Assembly (NCBI RefSeq): GCF_014931715.1
Contig: NZ_CP063164.1
Location: 1,922,001-1,986,000, forward strand
Reading direction: 5' to 3'
DNA: 64,000 nucleotides
Source of the DNA: Sulfurovum indicum
GTDB lineage: Bacteria; Campylobacterota; Campylobacteria; Campylobacterales; Sulfurovaceae
Below, piece by piece: positions 31,887 through 45,233 of this stretch. Both the position numbers and the translations under genes were made by a program. The notes under the pieces are model-generated. The model did not search any database. It saw nothing but the letters and a program-made list of their open reading frames with translations, and was not told the DNA's origin. Numbering within the stretch: the stretch's first letter is position 1; each line of letters opens with the position of its first letter.

Positions 31887-33149
31887 TTATTTTTCGATTC
31901 TAATCATTGCAATTCGACCATACACCACATCTAGTGCTTCAAGCGCTTTGATCGCTTCCTGCATCTTAACTTCCGGACAATGGTGCGTCGTAAAGAGAAG
32001 CTTGGCGATATCTTCATCACTGGTTGGTTTCTGAAGCATTGCTTCAATAGAGATACCGTATTTTTCCAGTGTAGAAGTGATCGCTGCCAGGACACCGCTT
32101 CGATCATCCACTTCAAGTCTGAGATAATACTGGGTCACGATCTGTTCTTTTGGAAGCAGTTTCAATCCACTCTCAAGCCCTTTCTTGTAGCCAAGCATCG
32201 GCCCGTGGTTACCACGGACGATGTCTACAATATCTGCAATCACCGCTGATGCTGTCGCATCACCACCTGCTCCTGGACCATAGTACATCGTTTCACCTAC
32301 ACGATCCCCCACCACAGTCACTGCATTCATCACACCATCTACCTTGGCGATCATACTATCTTGAGGAATCATTGTTGCATGGACACGCAGTTCCACACCT
32401 TCACCGACTTTCTTGGCAATTCCAAGCAGTTTGATCTCATACCCGAACTCCTTGGCAAACGCCACATCTGTCTGTGTAATATTCTCGATCCCTTCGATGA
32501 GAATATCTTCAGGCTTTGCATCGATGCCATAGGCAATGGAAGCAAGTATCAACAGCTTGTGTGATGCATCAAAACCACCTACATCAAAAGTAGGATCTGC
32601 TTCTGCATACCCAAGTTCCTGAGCCTCTTTGAGTATCTCATCATACTGGGCACCCTCCTTGATCATCTTGGTTAGCATATAGTTACATGTACCATTCATG
32701 ATCCCCTGTATGGAATCAATATGATTTGCACTCAATCCGTTACGCAATGCACCAATGATAGGAATACCTCCTGCCGTACTTGCTTCATACATAAGCGGGA
32801 TATCTCCGGCAATTTCCTGAAGTTCATAGCGATGATAGGCAAGTAATGCTTTATTCGCTGTTACTACTGCTTTACCGTTTTTAAGTGCCTGTTTCACAAG
32901 GCGATAAGGCTCTTCCACTCCACCCATCAGCTCGACAACAATATCAATTTCAGGATCATCCACAACACTCAGTGGATCATCACTTAAACGAATGGAAGTA
33001 TCACGCTTTTTGGCAAGATTTCTGACCACACCGGACTTGACAACGATCTTTTTGCCTGCACGTGCTTCTATAATATCTGCGTTGGCTTCCAATATTTTGG
33101 CAACACTCTCACCAACTGTACCGACACCCAATATCCCTATCTTAATCAT
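31887..33149 (-). CDS. hom: Homoserine dehydrogenase
   Basis: Hom reduces aspartate semialdehyde to homoserine for threonine and methionine. The 420-residue protein has the NAD(P)-binding GILGVGTVGESV, the catalytic region GGIPIIGALRNGL and GYAEADPTFDV, and a C-terminal ACT domain (about 345-420) that usually gives threonine feedback. The ATG at 33149 overlaps the aminotransferase stop and has GAGG upstream; a start at 33167 adds six residues. Confidence 0.95.
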   Translation of the reverse strand: MIKIGILGVGTVGESVAKILEANADIIEARAGKKIVVKSGVVRNLAKKRDTSIRLSDDPLSVVDDPEIDIVVELMGGVEEPYRLVKQALKNGKAVVTANKALLAYHRYELQEIAGDIPLMYEASTAGGIPIIGALRNGLSANHIDSIQGIMNGTCNYMLTKMIKEGAQYDEILKEAQELGYAEADPTFDVGGFDASHKLLILASIAYGIDAKPEDILIEGIENITQTDVAFAKEFGYEIKLLGIAKKVGEGVELRVHATMIPQDSMIAKVDGVMNAVTVVGDRVGETMYYGPGAGGDATASAVIADIVDIVRGNHGPMLGYKKGLESGLKLLPKEQIVTQYYLRLEVDDRSGVLAAITSTLEKYGISIEAMLQKPTSDEDIAKLLFTTHHCPEVKMQEAIKALEALDVVYGRIAMIRIEK

Positions 33150-34380
33150 TCTTTTGTTCCTCTTCAAGGGTTTTTAAAAAACGTTTGATGTTACGTGCCG
33201 CCTGACGAATACGCTTTTCATTCTCAATCAATGCGATACGCACATATTTATCTCCATGGATTCCAAAACCGATTCCCGGACTTACAGCCACATCCGCTTC
33301 CTGAAGCAGACGTTTGGAAAACTCCATTGATCCCATTCCTGTATCAAGTGCAATTTGCGGCAGTTTCGCCCAGATAAACATACTTGCATTGGGTTTATGC
33401 AGTTTCCATCCGACTTTTCCAAATGCCTCTATCATGACATCCCTACGTTTTTGATACCGTGGGATGATCTCCTGATCAGGTACATAACCATGTTCATCCA
33501 GTGCTACAGTTGCTGCAACCTGAATTGGTGTGAACATTCCATAATCAAGCCATGATTTGATACTTTGAAGTGCCCCGATAAGCTTTTTATTCCCCACGAT
33601 AAAACCAACTCTCCATCCTGCCATATTGTAGGATTTTGATAAGGTATAGGACTCTACTGCCACATCCTTGGCTCCTTTAACCTGCATGATCGACGGGGTT
33701 TTATATCCATCAAATGTAATGTCTGCATAGGCAATATCAGAGATAATATAAAAGCGCTTCTCTTTTGCCAATGCAACCAGGCGTTCGTAAAACTCCGGTG
33801 TTACCGTTGCTGTACTTGGGTTGTGGGGAAAATTAACCACTAGAAATTTTGGCTTGGGAATAGAGTTCTCCAATGCCTCCTGCACATCGGCAAGGAACTT
33901 CTCCTCATCCACTTCAAACGTCTCTTCATTGAAAGTTACTTCCATCTTTTCCACATTAGCACCTGCCAAAATGAATGCCTGTGAATGAATAGGATAAGTT
34001 GGATCCGGTACAATGGCCACATCACCTGAATTGGTGATCGCCTGTACAAGATGCACATACCCTTCCTTACTTCCCATCGTTGCAACTACCTCTGTATCAG
34101 GATCAAGGTCTGCATTATATTTTCTTTTATACCAGTTACTCATAGCAAGACGTAACTTGTAGATCCCCTTACTTGCACTGTATCCATGTGTTTTTGGCTT
34201 ACGTGCCGTCTCACACAACTTGTCTATGATCGGTTTTGGTGTGGCAGCATCAGGATTTCCCATAGAAAAGTCAATGATGTCTGCACCATCGCGACGCATT
34301 TTCATCTTAATATCATTGATCTCTGCAAATATATATTTTGGTAAACGGTTTATCTTCTCAAACTGAATTTCGTCAAACAT
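33142..34380 (-). CDS. Class I/II aminotransferase (AlaC-like)
   Basis: The 412-residue pyridoxal-phosphate enzyme has FSMGNPDAATP at the start, the NFPHNPS loop, the cofactor lysine in YTLSKSYNMAGWRVGF and an arginine in KYVRIALIEN. It resembles AlaC and the orthologue beside hom in Campylobacter, usually annotated as aspartate or LL-diaminopimelate aminotransferase. The substrate is uncertain. It is upstream of and overlaps hom. Confidence 0.9.
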   Translation of the reverse strand: MFDEIQFEKINRLPKYIFAEINDIKMKMRRDGADIIDFSMGNPDAATPKPIIDKLCETARKPKTHGYSASKGIYKLRLAMSNWYKRKYNADLDPDTEVVATMGSKEGYVHLVQAITNSGDVAIVPDPTYPIHSQAFILAGANVEKMEVTFNEETFEVDEEKFLADVQEALENSIPKPKFLVVNFPHNPSTATVTPEFYERLVALAKEKRFYIISDIAYADITFDGYKTPSIMQVKGAKDVAVESYTLSKSYNMAGWRVGFIVGNKKLIGALQSIKSWLDYGMFTPIQVAATVALDEHGYVPDQEIIPRYQKRRDVMIEAFGKVGWKLHKPNASMFIWAKLPQIALDTGMGSMEFSKRLLQEADVAVSPGIGFGIHGDKYVRIALIENEKRIRQAARNIKRFLKTLEEEQKND

Positions 34381-34413
34381 ACTTTCTCTCTTCTACTCTA
34401 AATTATTCAATTA

Positions 34414-34953
34414 CTAGTTTTCTGTATCATTAGTCTCTACAACCAAAGGTAACTTCTCAACCACAATATTCTGATTCTCTGCCTTATTCTCTTCTGTAAC
34501 TTCAGAAATGGCATGCTCTATACTGAGCTCTGGATTATTATCCACCTCGTCTTTGATACTGTTTGTTATCTTCTCTTCGTTAAAGGGCAGGAGTCCACGC
34601 AATTTTTCCTGATCAAACTGTGTTATGAAATACCAGGATGCTGCCCCTAACAGCACAAGTACAGTGAAAATGAAAAGCTTCGACTTGCCTTTTCTGCGTT
34701 CAACCACTGGAGCATCAAGTACAACACCATTATATTCCTGATGTGATATGTAATACTCAGAAGCCTGTTTTTTCAAACCTGAGAGATCTGCATTATACTC
34801 ACGTTCAATGATCGAAATAAATCCTAATGCTTTGACTTTTTTTAATGCATCGAACTCTCCGTCAAAAAGTGCTTCAAGGTTCTCTTCGGATATATTGGTT
34901 TTTTTACTAATTGACTTTATACTGTTCTCTTCTAGTATCTCATTTAACTGCAT
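34414..34953 (-). CDS. Single-span protein with cytoplasmic HTH-like domain (RodZ-like layout)
   Basis: The 179-residue product begins with a helical region resembling a helix-turn-helix (about 1-65), then a basic RRKGKSK stretch, one membrane helix (about 92-108) and an acidic, low-complexity periplasmic end. The layout resembles RodZ, but I cannot confirm homology. Its start overlaps the end of the rRNA methyltransferase gene by 14 bases. An equivalent unknown gene sits at this place in Campylobacter. Confidence 0.7.
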   Translation of the reverse strand: MQLNEILEENSIKSISKKTNISEENLEALFDGEFDALKKVKALGFISIIEREYNADLSGLKKQASEYYISHQEYNGVVLDAPVVERRKGKSKLFIFTVLVLLGAASWYFITQFDQEKLRGLLPFNEEKITNSIKDEVDNNPELSIEHAISEVTEENKAENQNIVVEKLPLVVETNDTEN

Positions 34954-35626
34954 ACCCCATCCTGTGTATTAAAATCGCTGCTGCTGCACTGACATTCAAT
35001 GAATCAAATGCATGCTTCATCTCTATTGAGACCAATTCATCAAGTTTTGCTCTTGCTTTTTTGGAGATCCCTTTACCCTCACTCCCCATTACAAGTACAC
35101 GTTTTGATGCAAAGGTCATCTCCTGTACAGGCATACCTTCCATCGCTGCACCATAGGAGACAAACCCTACCTGTCCCAACTCATTGAGCAGATCAAGAAT
35201 ATTTTGCGAAATAAGAAACGGCATGTCAAGCAGTGCTCCCGAACTGCTGCGTACAATTGCAGAAAGGTTCAACTGTCTTACACCCGTAGCTACAACAGCT
35301 TCTGCCCCAAGAGCATAGGCACTACGTACTATCGCACCGATATTCCCTACATCTGTCAAACCATCCAGAACGACAATAAAATCACTCTTCTTGATCTGTT
35401 GAAGGCTGCTTTGTTCCAACTCTGAAACTTCAAGCAGGATCCCCTGATGGTTCCCGCCTTTGCTCATCGACTGTGCCCACTTCTCTTCAAGAAACTTAAT
35501 CTTGTCGTGATATTGATGGAACAAACGCTGAGGGAGTATCCCCTTTTTAGCTATATAGACAGTCTGAATTGAGTCCGGATGTCGTTCCAAGGCGTAGAGA
35601 CACACCTGTTTTCCATAAATTATCAT
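34940..35626 (-). CDS. rlmB: TrmH/RlmB family RNA 2'-O-ribose methyltransferase
   Basis: The 228-residue SPOUT enzyme has an N-terminal RNA-binding domain and the knotted methyltransferase core with NIGAIVRSAYALGA, MGSEGKGISKKA and the last motif SLNVSAAAAILIHR. RlmB methylates 23S rRNA G2251, but TrmH-family substrates are hard to tell apart from sequence. Confidence 0.87.
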   Translation of the reverse strand: MIIYGKQVCLYALERHPDSIQTVYIAKKGILPQRLFHQYHDKIKFLEEKWAQSMSKGGNHQGILLEVSELEQSSLQQIKKSDFIVVLDGLTDVGNIGAIVRSAYALGAEAVVATGVRQLNLSAIVRSSSGALLDMPFLISQNILDLLNELGQVGFVSYGAAMEGMPVQEMTFASKRVLVMGSEGKGISKKARAKLDELVSIEMKHAFDSLNVSAAAAILIHRMGYAVK

Positions 35627-35683
35627 AAGAGATTTTATCCAATTTTTACTTCATATTTAGGTGTTGGCGTATTATCCCTATTT

Positions 35684-36499
35684 TTAATTTTTATCAATTA
35701 AAAAATCATACCACTCTTTTACACCCTTGTCACTCAAACGGGCAAGTAGCTTTGCCTTTACTTTTGGAGGTATCTCCATACCCATAACTTCAGAAAAAGA
35801 GAGACTTTTCTCTCCATTCTTTTGTGCGCGGATAACCACAACCCACTCTCCCCTGATAGTCATATCATTCAACTGAGACAAAAGTAGTTGCGCGCTGCCC
35901 CTGTAGTAGCGCTGATAACGCTTACTAATCTCTTTGGAGAGAAAGAGTTCTCTGTTTTTATCGATCTGGACTATCTCTTCCAAAAGTTTTTCAAGACGGT
36001 GTGGAGCTTCATAAAGGACAGTATTGTATCCATTACCCATTGCCTCCTGCAATGCTGCAGCCCGCTCCTTGCCCTTATGGGGCAAAAAGGCATAAAAGAG
36101 AAATTTTCCGTCTTCAAAACCGGAGGCCGCATATGCCGTTGTTACAGCTGATGCCCCTGGAAGAACATCATAATCTATGGAATTCTCCTGACAATAGGCA
36201 ACCAGTATCTGTCCGGGATCGGAAATGACCGGCATGCCTGCATCACTGACATATATGACTTCTTTTTCAGAAAGAAGAGTTCCATACTCTTTTAATCTCT
36301 CTTGGCCATTATGCTCATTAAAAGAGATAAACTCAGCATTAGGATAATTCATATCAAAACGCTCTTCAAGGAGTTTCAAAAGATGTTTTGTATGACGTGT
36401 GTCTTCACAAAAAAAGAGTTCAGCCTTTTCAAAAAGCTTTATTGCTCGTATTGTAATATCTTGAGGATTCCCAATTGGGGTAGGTATAAAGGTAAGCAT
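35684..36499 (-). CDS. rsmI: 16S rRNA (cytidine1402-2'-O)-methyltransferase
   Basis: RsmI methylates C1402 in the decoding centre. The 271-residue protein begins with TPIGNPQDITIRAI and contains SDAGMPVISDPG, GASAVTTAYAASG and the EAPHRL region of the tetrapyrrole-methylase-like fold. It lies downstream of rpmE, behind a terminator, as in Campylobacter. Confidence 0.93.
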   Translation of the reverse strand: MLTFIPTPIGNPQDITIRAIKLFEKAELFFCEDTRHTKHLLKLLEERFDMNYPNAEFISFNEHNGQERLKEYGTLLSEKEVIYVSDAGMPVISDPGQILVAYCQENSIDYDVLPGASAVTTAYAASGFEDGKFLFYAFLPHKGKERAAALQEAMGNGYNTVLYEAPHRLEKLLEEIVQIDKNRELFLSKEISKRYQRYYRGSAQLLLSQLNDMTIRGEWVVVIRAQKNGEKSLSFSEVMGMEIPPKVKAKLLARLSDKGVKEWYDFLIDKN

Positions 36500-36508
36500 A
36501 ATTGCCTA

Positions 36509-36548
36509 AAAATAAAAAGAGTATTTCCAGAGCGGATTGCTCCGGAAA
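36509..36548 (-). terminator. rpmE rho-independent terminator
   Basis: A ten-base-pair stem with one mismatch (TTTCCGGAGC with GCTCTGGAAA, loop AATCC) lies seven bases after the rpmE stop and is followed by TACTCTTTTTATTTTT in the transcript. This is a convincing intrinsic terminator that separates rpmE from rsmI. Confidence 0.8.
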
Positions 36549-36554
36549 GAGGTG

Positions 36555-36755
36555 TTAGCTAAGTTTATATTTATTCTTAAACTTCTCTACTCTACCAGCA
36601 GCATCAACGATCTTCTCAGAACCTGTGAAGAACGGGTGACACTCGTTACAGATATCAATAGACATCTCAGGTTTGTTTGATTTTACTTCAAACTCGTTTC
36701 CACAAGCACACTTTACTTTACATTCCATATATTCAGGGTGAATACCTTTTCTCAT
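36555..36755 (-). CDS. rpmE: 50S ribosomal protein L31
   Basis: The 66-residue protein is the zinc-binding form of L31: Cys16, Cys18, Cys36 and Cys39 form the metal site, and [18 protein letters not shown] is typical. It has its own promoter and a leader of about 125 bases with two hairpins. Confidence 0.96.
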   Translation of the reverse strand: MRKGIHPEYMECKVKCACGNEFEVKSNKPEMSIDICNECHPFFTGSEKIVDAAGRVEKFKNKYKLS

Positions 36756-36783
36756 TTTGAGACCTTTTTATAGTTATTTTGTG

Positions 36784-36893
36784 ACAGGCAACTAACCTGT
36801 TCCAACCCAAAATGACTTTATGGGTTCTTCCATATCTTACGATAGGGTTGTTGCAACAGTCTTTGCTGAGACAACTTTTAGGGCAGTATTATA
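36784..36893 (-). promoter_or_regulatory. rpmE promoter and structured leader
   Basis: A TATAAT hexamer (36888-36893) lies about 135 bases before rpmE. The leader contains two small hairpins, ACAGG/CCTGT (36784-36800) and AACCCA...TGGGTT (36804-36826), close to the start codon. They could be the site of feedback by L31, as known for the rpmE leader of Escherichia coli; here this is inference. Confidence 0.45.
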
Positions 36894-37449
36894 CCCAAAT
36901 ATTTTTAAGTTTTTTTGAAATCACAACATAGCCATAACTACCCTAAAGAAAAAAAAGGTGAAGGGGAGAGAAAAAGAGGCACAATGGCTGAAAGGCAGCC
37001 TGAAAGGGAAAACAAGAGAGGGAAAAACAAGGAAGTTTACAAATTGGACAAGGAGTAAAACAAAAATCTCTTGAAAGGTATCGGCTGCCTTTTCTAATAA
37101 CATTATAAACTATAGGTGTTAATAGAGCATTAACTGACGGATAATAGAATATTTCATCATTAGAAGAGAGAGTAGGTTTGGTCGTAAAAGATCTAATCGA
37201 GATATGTATAAAAAAGAACTTGAAATAAAAAATGGATGGCACGTACGTGCCAAGCGTTCAGCGTGTAGCGCTAAGCGTTAAGAAGAACATTAATTTCATG
37301 CTCTTTCTCTTTCTGAACGCTACGTGCTTAACGCTGAGCGCTCTTCTACATAGTTTATTGGCAGACAGAAGTATAGCTTTGAAATAAAAAGTAACAGTGA
37401 TAAAAAGTGATTGATTATTGTTAAAGTAGAAGTAGTAAGTAAAAACTCA
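36894..37449. other. Intergenic region between rpmE and the 5S gene
   Basis: No convincing gene. It holds an A/G-rich stretch (36943-37010), AT-rich sequence, and at 37245-37350 a set of AGCGTT/AGCGCT-type units (CAAGCGTTCAGCG, TAGCGCTAAGCGTTAAG) with an inverted counterpart (GAACGCTACGTGCTTAACGC) that could form an imperfect long hairpin. This probably lies in the 3' trailer of the rRNA transcript and could be its terminator, although no clear U-run follows. Confidence 0.5.
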
Positions 37450-37567
37450 AAGTGGCAGCGACCTACATTCCCACCAGCGTAGCCGGCAGTATTATCGGCG
37501 ATGGGAGGCTTGACTTCCAGGTTCGGAATGGAGCTGGGTATGACCCTCCCTCTAACCCCACCACTAA
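37450..37567 (-). rRNA. rrf: 5S ribosomal RNA
   Basis: The conserved 5S core is present, including CCATTCCGAACCTGGAAGTC on the minus strand and complementary ends (AGTGG at the 5' side, CCACT at the 3' side). It is about 118 bases long, last in the rRNA operon. Ends are accurate to a few bases. Confidence 0.93.
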
Positions 37568-37676
37568 GAGAAGTAAGAACACCTTGATGTGCTTAATTCT
37601 CTTTGCTTTGAAGCTTTGAGATACTTAGTATTGTTAAGAGTCTAAATAATGTTGGATTACAATTCAAGTTTGCACT

Positions 37677-40606
<2,930 letters not shown>

Positions 40607-40833
40607 ATGCAAAATGAACTTCATGTGTTACCACTTGGTTCGTTGTTGTACATTAATAAGTGTCTTGTTAAAGACGTTATTGAGTTTCTTGCACATGAAA
40701 GATATCATTGCTGATATTTTCTTGTTAAATTGTAATTTGTTTAAACTTGACTCGATAATTTTTTACCTCGTCTCGTTTGCAACATTACGTTAGACTCTTA
40801 ACAATAATAAGTTAAATATCGTTAGGATTAAAT

Positions 40834-40870
40834 CCTAATTCAAATACTTCTTATAAGTACTTGAATTAGG
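40834..40870. other. Hairpin in the 16S-23S spacer
   Basis: CCTAATTCAAATACTT pairs with AAGTACTTGAATTAGG (one mismatch, five-base loop). It lies just after the tRNA-Ala 3' end and is probably a tRNA/rRNA processing structure. Confidence 0.6.
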
Positions 40871-40883
40871 ACTCTCTCGCTAA

Positions 40884-40959
40884 TGGTGGAGAATAACGGG
40901 ATCGAACCGATGACCTCCTGCGTGCAAAGCAGGCGCTCTCCCAGCTGAGCTAATTCCCC
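40884..40959 (-). tRNA. tRNA-Ala (UGC)
   Basis: The 76-base sequence folds into a full cloverleaf: acceptor GGGGAAT/ATTCTCC, anticodon stem CCTGC/GCAGG with loop TTTGCAC (anticodon TGC), T loop TTCGATC and an encoded CCA end. It is the only tRNA in the 16S-23S spacer; I see no tRNA-Ile, which many bacteria have beside it. Confidence 0.96.
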
Positions 40960-41082
40960 AAATTAATTCAAAGATCCCTAATGATCTTTATCAACCAAAC
41001 ATAAGCTGTACAGCGTACCAAACAAACCAAGTCTTTTCGATTGTTGCTTCCTGCATTGTGAGACACAGAAAGTCTATACTCT

Positions 41083-42598
<1,516 letters not shown>

Positions 42599-42730
42599 TA
42601 AAATAGAATGGTTTGAACCATTGTCAGAATCACTTAAATATTTGCTATCTAAGTTCATCTTTATCACTTTTTATTAAAAAAGTGCAAAAATTAAATCTCA
42701 AATAGACGTTGATTTGTTTACTTATATTTG

Positions 42731-42744
42731 GTTGTCAAAGATCA
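42731..42744 (-). promoter_or_regulatory. boxA-like antitermination element of the rRNA leader
   Basis: TGATCTTTGACAAC resembles the TGCTCTTTAACAA boxA of rRNA operons and lies about 130 bases upstream of the 16S gene and downstream of the promoter, where NusB-NusE antitermination would load. Confidence 0.55.
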
Positions 42745-42799
42745 CTCACTCTCACTCTCTTAGCTAACTCAGCTAAGGTCTCTGTGTTTGTGGACGCGT

Positions 42800-42828
42800 A
42801 TTATAGCACCGAATTACTCCCTTGTCAA
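42800..42828 (-). promoter_or_regulatory. rRNA operon promoter
   Basis: A perfect TTGACA (42823-42828), 17 bases, and a perfect TATAAT (42800-42805) stand about 200 bases before the 16S gene, with a GCGTCC discriminator-like stretch after the -10 and a strongly A/T-rich tract upstream that could be an UP element. Confidence 0.9.
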
Positions 42829-42840
42829 GAGGTTTTCCTA

Positions 42841-42872
42841 AAAATTGCAAAAATTTTGCAATTTTTTTTTGT
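42841..42872 (-). terminator. rsmE terminator / rRNA UP-element tract
   Basis: ATTGCAAAA pairs with TTTTGCAAT and is flanked by A- and T-runs in both directions. It lies about 30 bases after the rsmE stop and just upstream of the rRNA -35 box, so it may both end rsmE transcription and act as an A/T-rich UP element. Confidence 0.6.
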
Positions 42873-42902
42873 GCTTACATTATATATGCAGTTTTGACTC
42901 TT

Positions 42903-43571
42903 TTACAAAAGTATTTTTGACGCTGCTGCACATACGGCACTTTCACTTTTAAGTACTAACTGTGTATTAAAACCTACAATCTTCTCTTTTTCAAAAAGTG
43001 CTCTCTCCTCTTCATGGAAGCCACCCTCACTTCCTATCACAATTGTAGAGATACCCTTCTCGTCTCCAATACACTTTTCGGAGAAGTTCAACATGTAGCT
43101 TTGTGGATTTTCTTTTAAAAAATCTTCGAGACTTTCAGCCATCTCCAGTTTCATCATAACGCTTCTGCCCGATTGCTGTGATGAGTTAAGGAGAATCTTC
43201 TCCAAACGCTTAAAATCAGGCTTAAAGCTCTTTTGGGAACGCTTACAGTAGATGAAGGTGATCTTCTCTACACCCATTTCATTGAGAGAAGGCAGAACCT
43301 TTTCAATATTTTTTGTGTCAATGATACACCAACCTATATGCAGAGGTCTGGATGCTTTGATCTCAAGATGTTGTCTGGAGAGAAGAGCGAGTACGACAGA
43401 ACGTTTATCAATAGAGAGGATTTCATAGGTATAAAGATATCCGTCTTGCAGATTTCTCAGGTAGAGCATATCCTCTGCTTTATGACGACGCACTTTAAAA
43501 AGATAGCGGTGCTCATCACCGGTAAGTGTCAACGTAGAGGCACCTGCCTCTTTATGATAGAGATATAACAC
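42903..43571 (-). CDS. rsmE: 16S rRNA (uracil1498-N3)-methyltransferase
   Basis: RsmE methylates U1498 of 16S rRNA. The 222-residue SPOUT protein has an N-terminal PUA-like domain (EHRYLFKVRRHKAEDML), NSSQQSGRSVM in the middle and the C-terminal knot IGSEGGFHEEE and LKSESAVCAA. Its start overlaps the preceding membrane-protein gene by 20 bases. Confidence 0.92.
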   Translation of the reverse strand: MLYLYHKEAGASTLTLTGDEHRYLFKVRRHKAEDMLYLRNLQDGYLYTYEILSIDKRSVVLALLSRQHLEIKASRPLHIGWCIIDTKNIEKVLPSLNEMGVEKITFIYCKRSQKSFKPDFKRLEKILLNSSQQSGRSVMMKLEMAESLEDFLKENPQSYMLNFSEKCIGDEKGISTIVIGSEGGFHEEERALFEKEKIVGFNTQLVLKSESAVCAAASKILL

Positions 43572-43980
43572 CTTTAACTTCCATGACTTTAAGTATGACC
43601 ATCATGACTACCAGCATAACCTGGATAGCAGATATCTTGATAAATGCACTTTTAAGCAGTTGATGTGTCTCTTCATTCTCGAGATTAGCTGCCTTGATCA
43701 GTTTATACTTTTTGATCTCGATATACATCAACAGTGCCCAAATAATGATCATGATGATAATACTGAGCGTTATACCGAAATCTCCCATGACCATTGCCAC
43801 AAGCCCTGTAAAGGCTATCATTGTTGCCAGTGCCTGAAAGATCATAGTGTAGACAAAACTTGCTTTTTTAAACCCCAAAGGGTTTTTTGCTGTCATTAGC
43901 GGAATAAAAAAGCCTATTGCCAAAAACCCCAAAAATGCCTTTACTAAAATACTGTGCGATACTATGACTTGTTCAATCAT
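43552..43980 (-). CDS. Four-span membrane protein of unknown function
   Basis: The 142-residue product has four predicted membrane helices (about 12-30, 40-62, 68-88, 112-134) with a charged cytoplasmic loop of about 20 residues between the third and fourth. No known motif. The gene lies between queD and rsmE and overlaps rsmE. Confidence 0.75.
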   Translation of the reverse strand: MIEQVIVSHSILVKAFLGFLAIGFFIPLMTAKNPLGFKKASFVYTMIFQALATMIAFTGLVAMVMGDFGITLSIIIMIIIWALLMYIEIKKYKLIKAANLENEETHQLLKSAFIKISAIQVMLVVMMVILKVMEVKGVISLS

Positions 43981-44007
43981 TTTTTCTCCTTTTTTATTTG
44001 TTGGTAC

Positions 44008-44589
44008 TTAAACTTTTTTAGGGTTACGAATCGGTGTGCGTGCCAAAAGTTTTCCCCAAAGTTCACTTTCACTCCATTCCCTTCTTATCTGCTCTGAAAA
44101 AACAATATCTTCAAGATCGATCTTTCCCATTAGTTCACTATGTGCATCTTCTCTGAAGCCCTGTGCATATCCTGTATCGGTTTCATGTACAATTATACTG
44201 TGCAGTTTCACCTCTCTCTCTTCATTTTGCATCTGTGTACACTCCAGTACCCGTTCTACCATTAAATAGATCACACGCACAAACTGCTCAGCTGAAGGAG
44301 AAACCGGCAACTCCACCCAACGGTTACTGTGTGCCTTCATCGCTTCGATATAGGCAGGATCATCTTTGCTCCAAAGCGTAATACTGTGATCAAATGAGTC
44401 AATAAGCTCTTTCATATAAAGTTTGGTCAAACCAAAATCATAGACCATCTGTCCTGCATCAAGATAGTTCGACTCCAGTAATACTTCCACTTTATAGGAG
44501 TGCCCATGAATATTCTCACTGCAACGGCGGGTAGTACACCCCCTTACAATATGTGCATTTTCAAATTTAAAAAGTTTTCGTATTAACAT
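44008..44589 (-). CDS. queD: 6-carboxy-5,6,7,8-tetrahydropterin synthase
   Basis: QueD makes 6-carboxytetrahydropterin from dihydroneopterin triphosphate for queuosine. The 193-residue protein has the zinc histidines (FENAHIV and IHGHSY), the catalytic cysteine region CTTRRCSEN and DFGLTKLYMKELIDSFDH. The partner queE lies 7 kb away at 51838, with moaA next to it; in Campylobacter these genes are adjacent, so a block has been inserted here. Confidence 0.9.
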   Translation of the reverse strand: MLIRKLFKFENAHIVRGCTTRRCSENIHGHSYKVEVLLESNYLDAGQMVYDFGLTKLYMKELIDSFDHSITLWSKDDPAYIEAMKAHSNRWVELPVSPSAEQFVRVIYLMVERVLECTQMQNEEREVKLHSIIVHETDTGYAQGFREDAHSELMGKIDLEDIVFSEQIRREWSESELWGKLLARTPIRNPKKV

Positions 44590-44636
44590 CTGTACCTCAA
44601 CTGAGAGTATATATCTCTGATTTTAACCAAGATAGC

Positions 44637-45233
44637 TTAAGGTATGACCGGAGGAACGATCTCTTCCCCCAAAAATGCATAACTTTTACCAATACGGGCT
44701 ACCGGAGCAAAAGAGATGAGCAGTTTCTCCTTGTCCGTAATCACTTCATCCTTTACATAGATCTCTTTTACACTCAAAACAAGTGGGATGGTCGTCCCTC
44801 CTCCAAGGTCTATCTCCTGATTAAACTCACAAAAGTAGGATACCGGTGTACTGGCTATAACTGGTGGGAATTCCTCTTTCATATATACTGTCTCTATATC
44901 AAAGAATGCTGCTTCACTTTCATCATGTTCCAAACTTTTCGAGGATAGATGCATTTTTTCAAGATCCTTCTCTTCTACCATACAAATAGTACATTTTTGG
45001 TGCTTACGGATATTAAGCAAAGTATCTTTTGGTGTTCCGTCACTTTTATGTCCTACTGAGATGAGTACAGATGCCGGATCGGAAGAGAGCCCGATGAAGT
45101 AACTGAACGGTGCGATATTAACTACACCCTCGTCTTCCGTCACTACCCAGGCAATGGGTCTTGGTATAATGGTTTGAGCCATCAGTTTATAGGTCTCATT
45201 GACGCTTTTGTCATTGCTTAGATCAAATAACAT
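44637..45233 (-). CDS. Flavin reductase-like (FMN-binding split barrel) protein
   Basis: The 198-residue protein has the flavin reductase family pattern IIPRPIAWVVT, NIAPFSYFIGLSSDPASVLISVG and DTLLNIRKH. These proteins bind FMN and reduce it with NAD(P)H or act as FMN carriers. It overlaps the upstream diheme cytochrome gene by 11 bases. The role with that cytochrome is unknown. Confidence 0.83.
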   Translation of the reverse strand: MLFDLSNDKSVNETYKLMAQTIIPRPIAWVVTEDEGVVNIAPFSYFIGLSSDPASVLISVGHKSDGTPKDTLLNIRKHQKCTICMVEEKDLEKMHLSSKSLEHDESEAAFFDIETVYMKEEFPPVIASTPVSYFCEFNQEIDLGGGTTIPLVLSVKEIYVKDEVITDKEKLLISFAPVARIGKSYAFLGEEIVPPVIP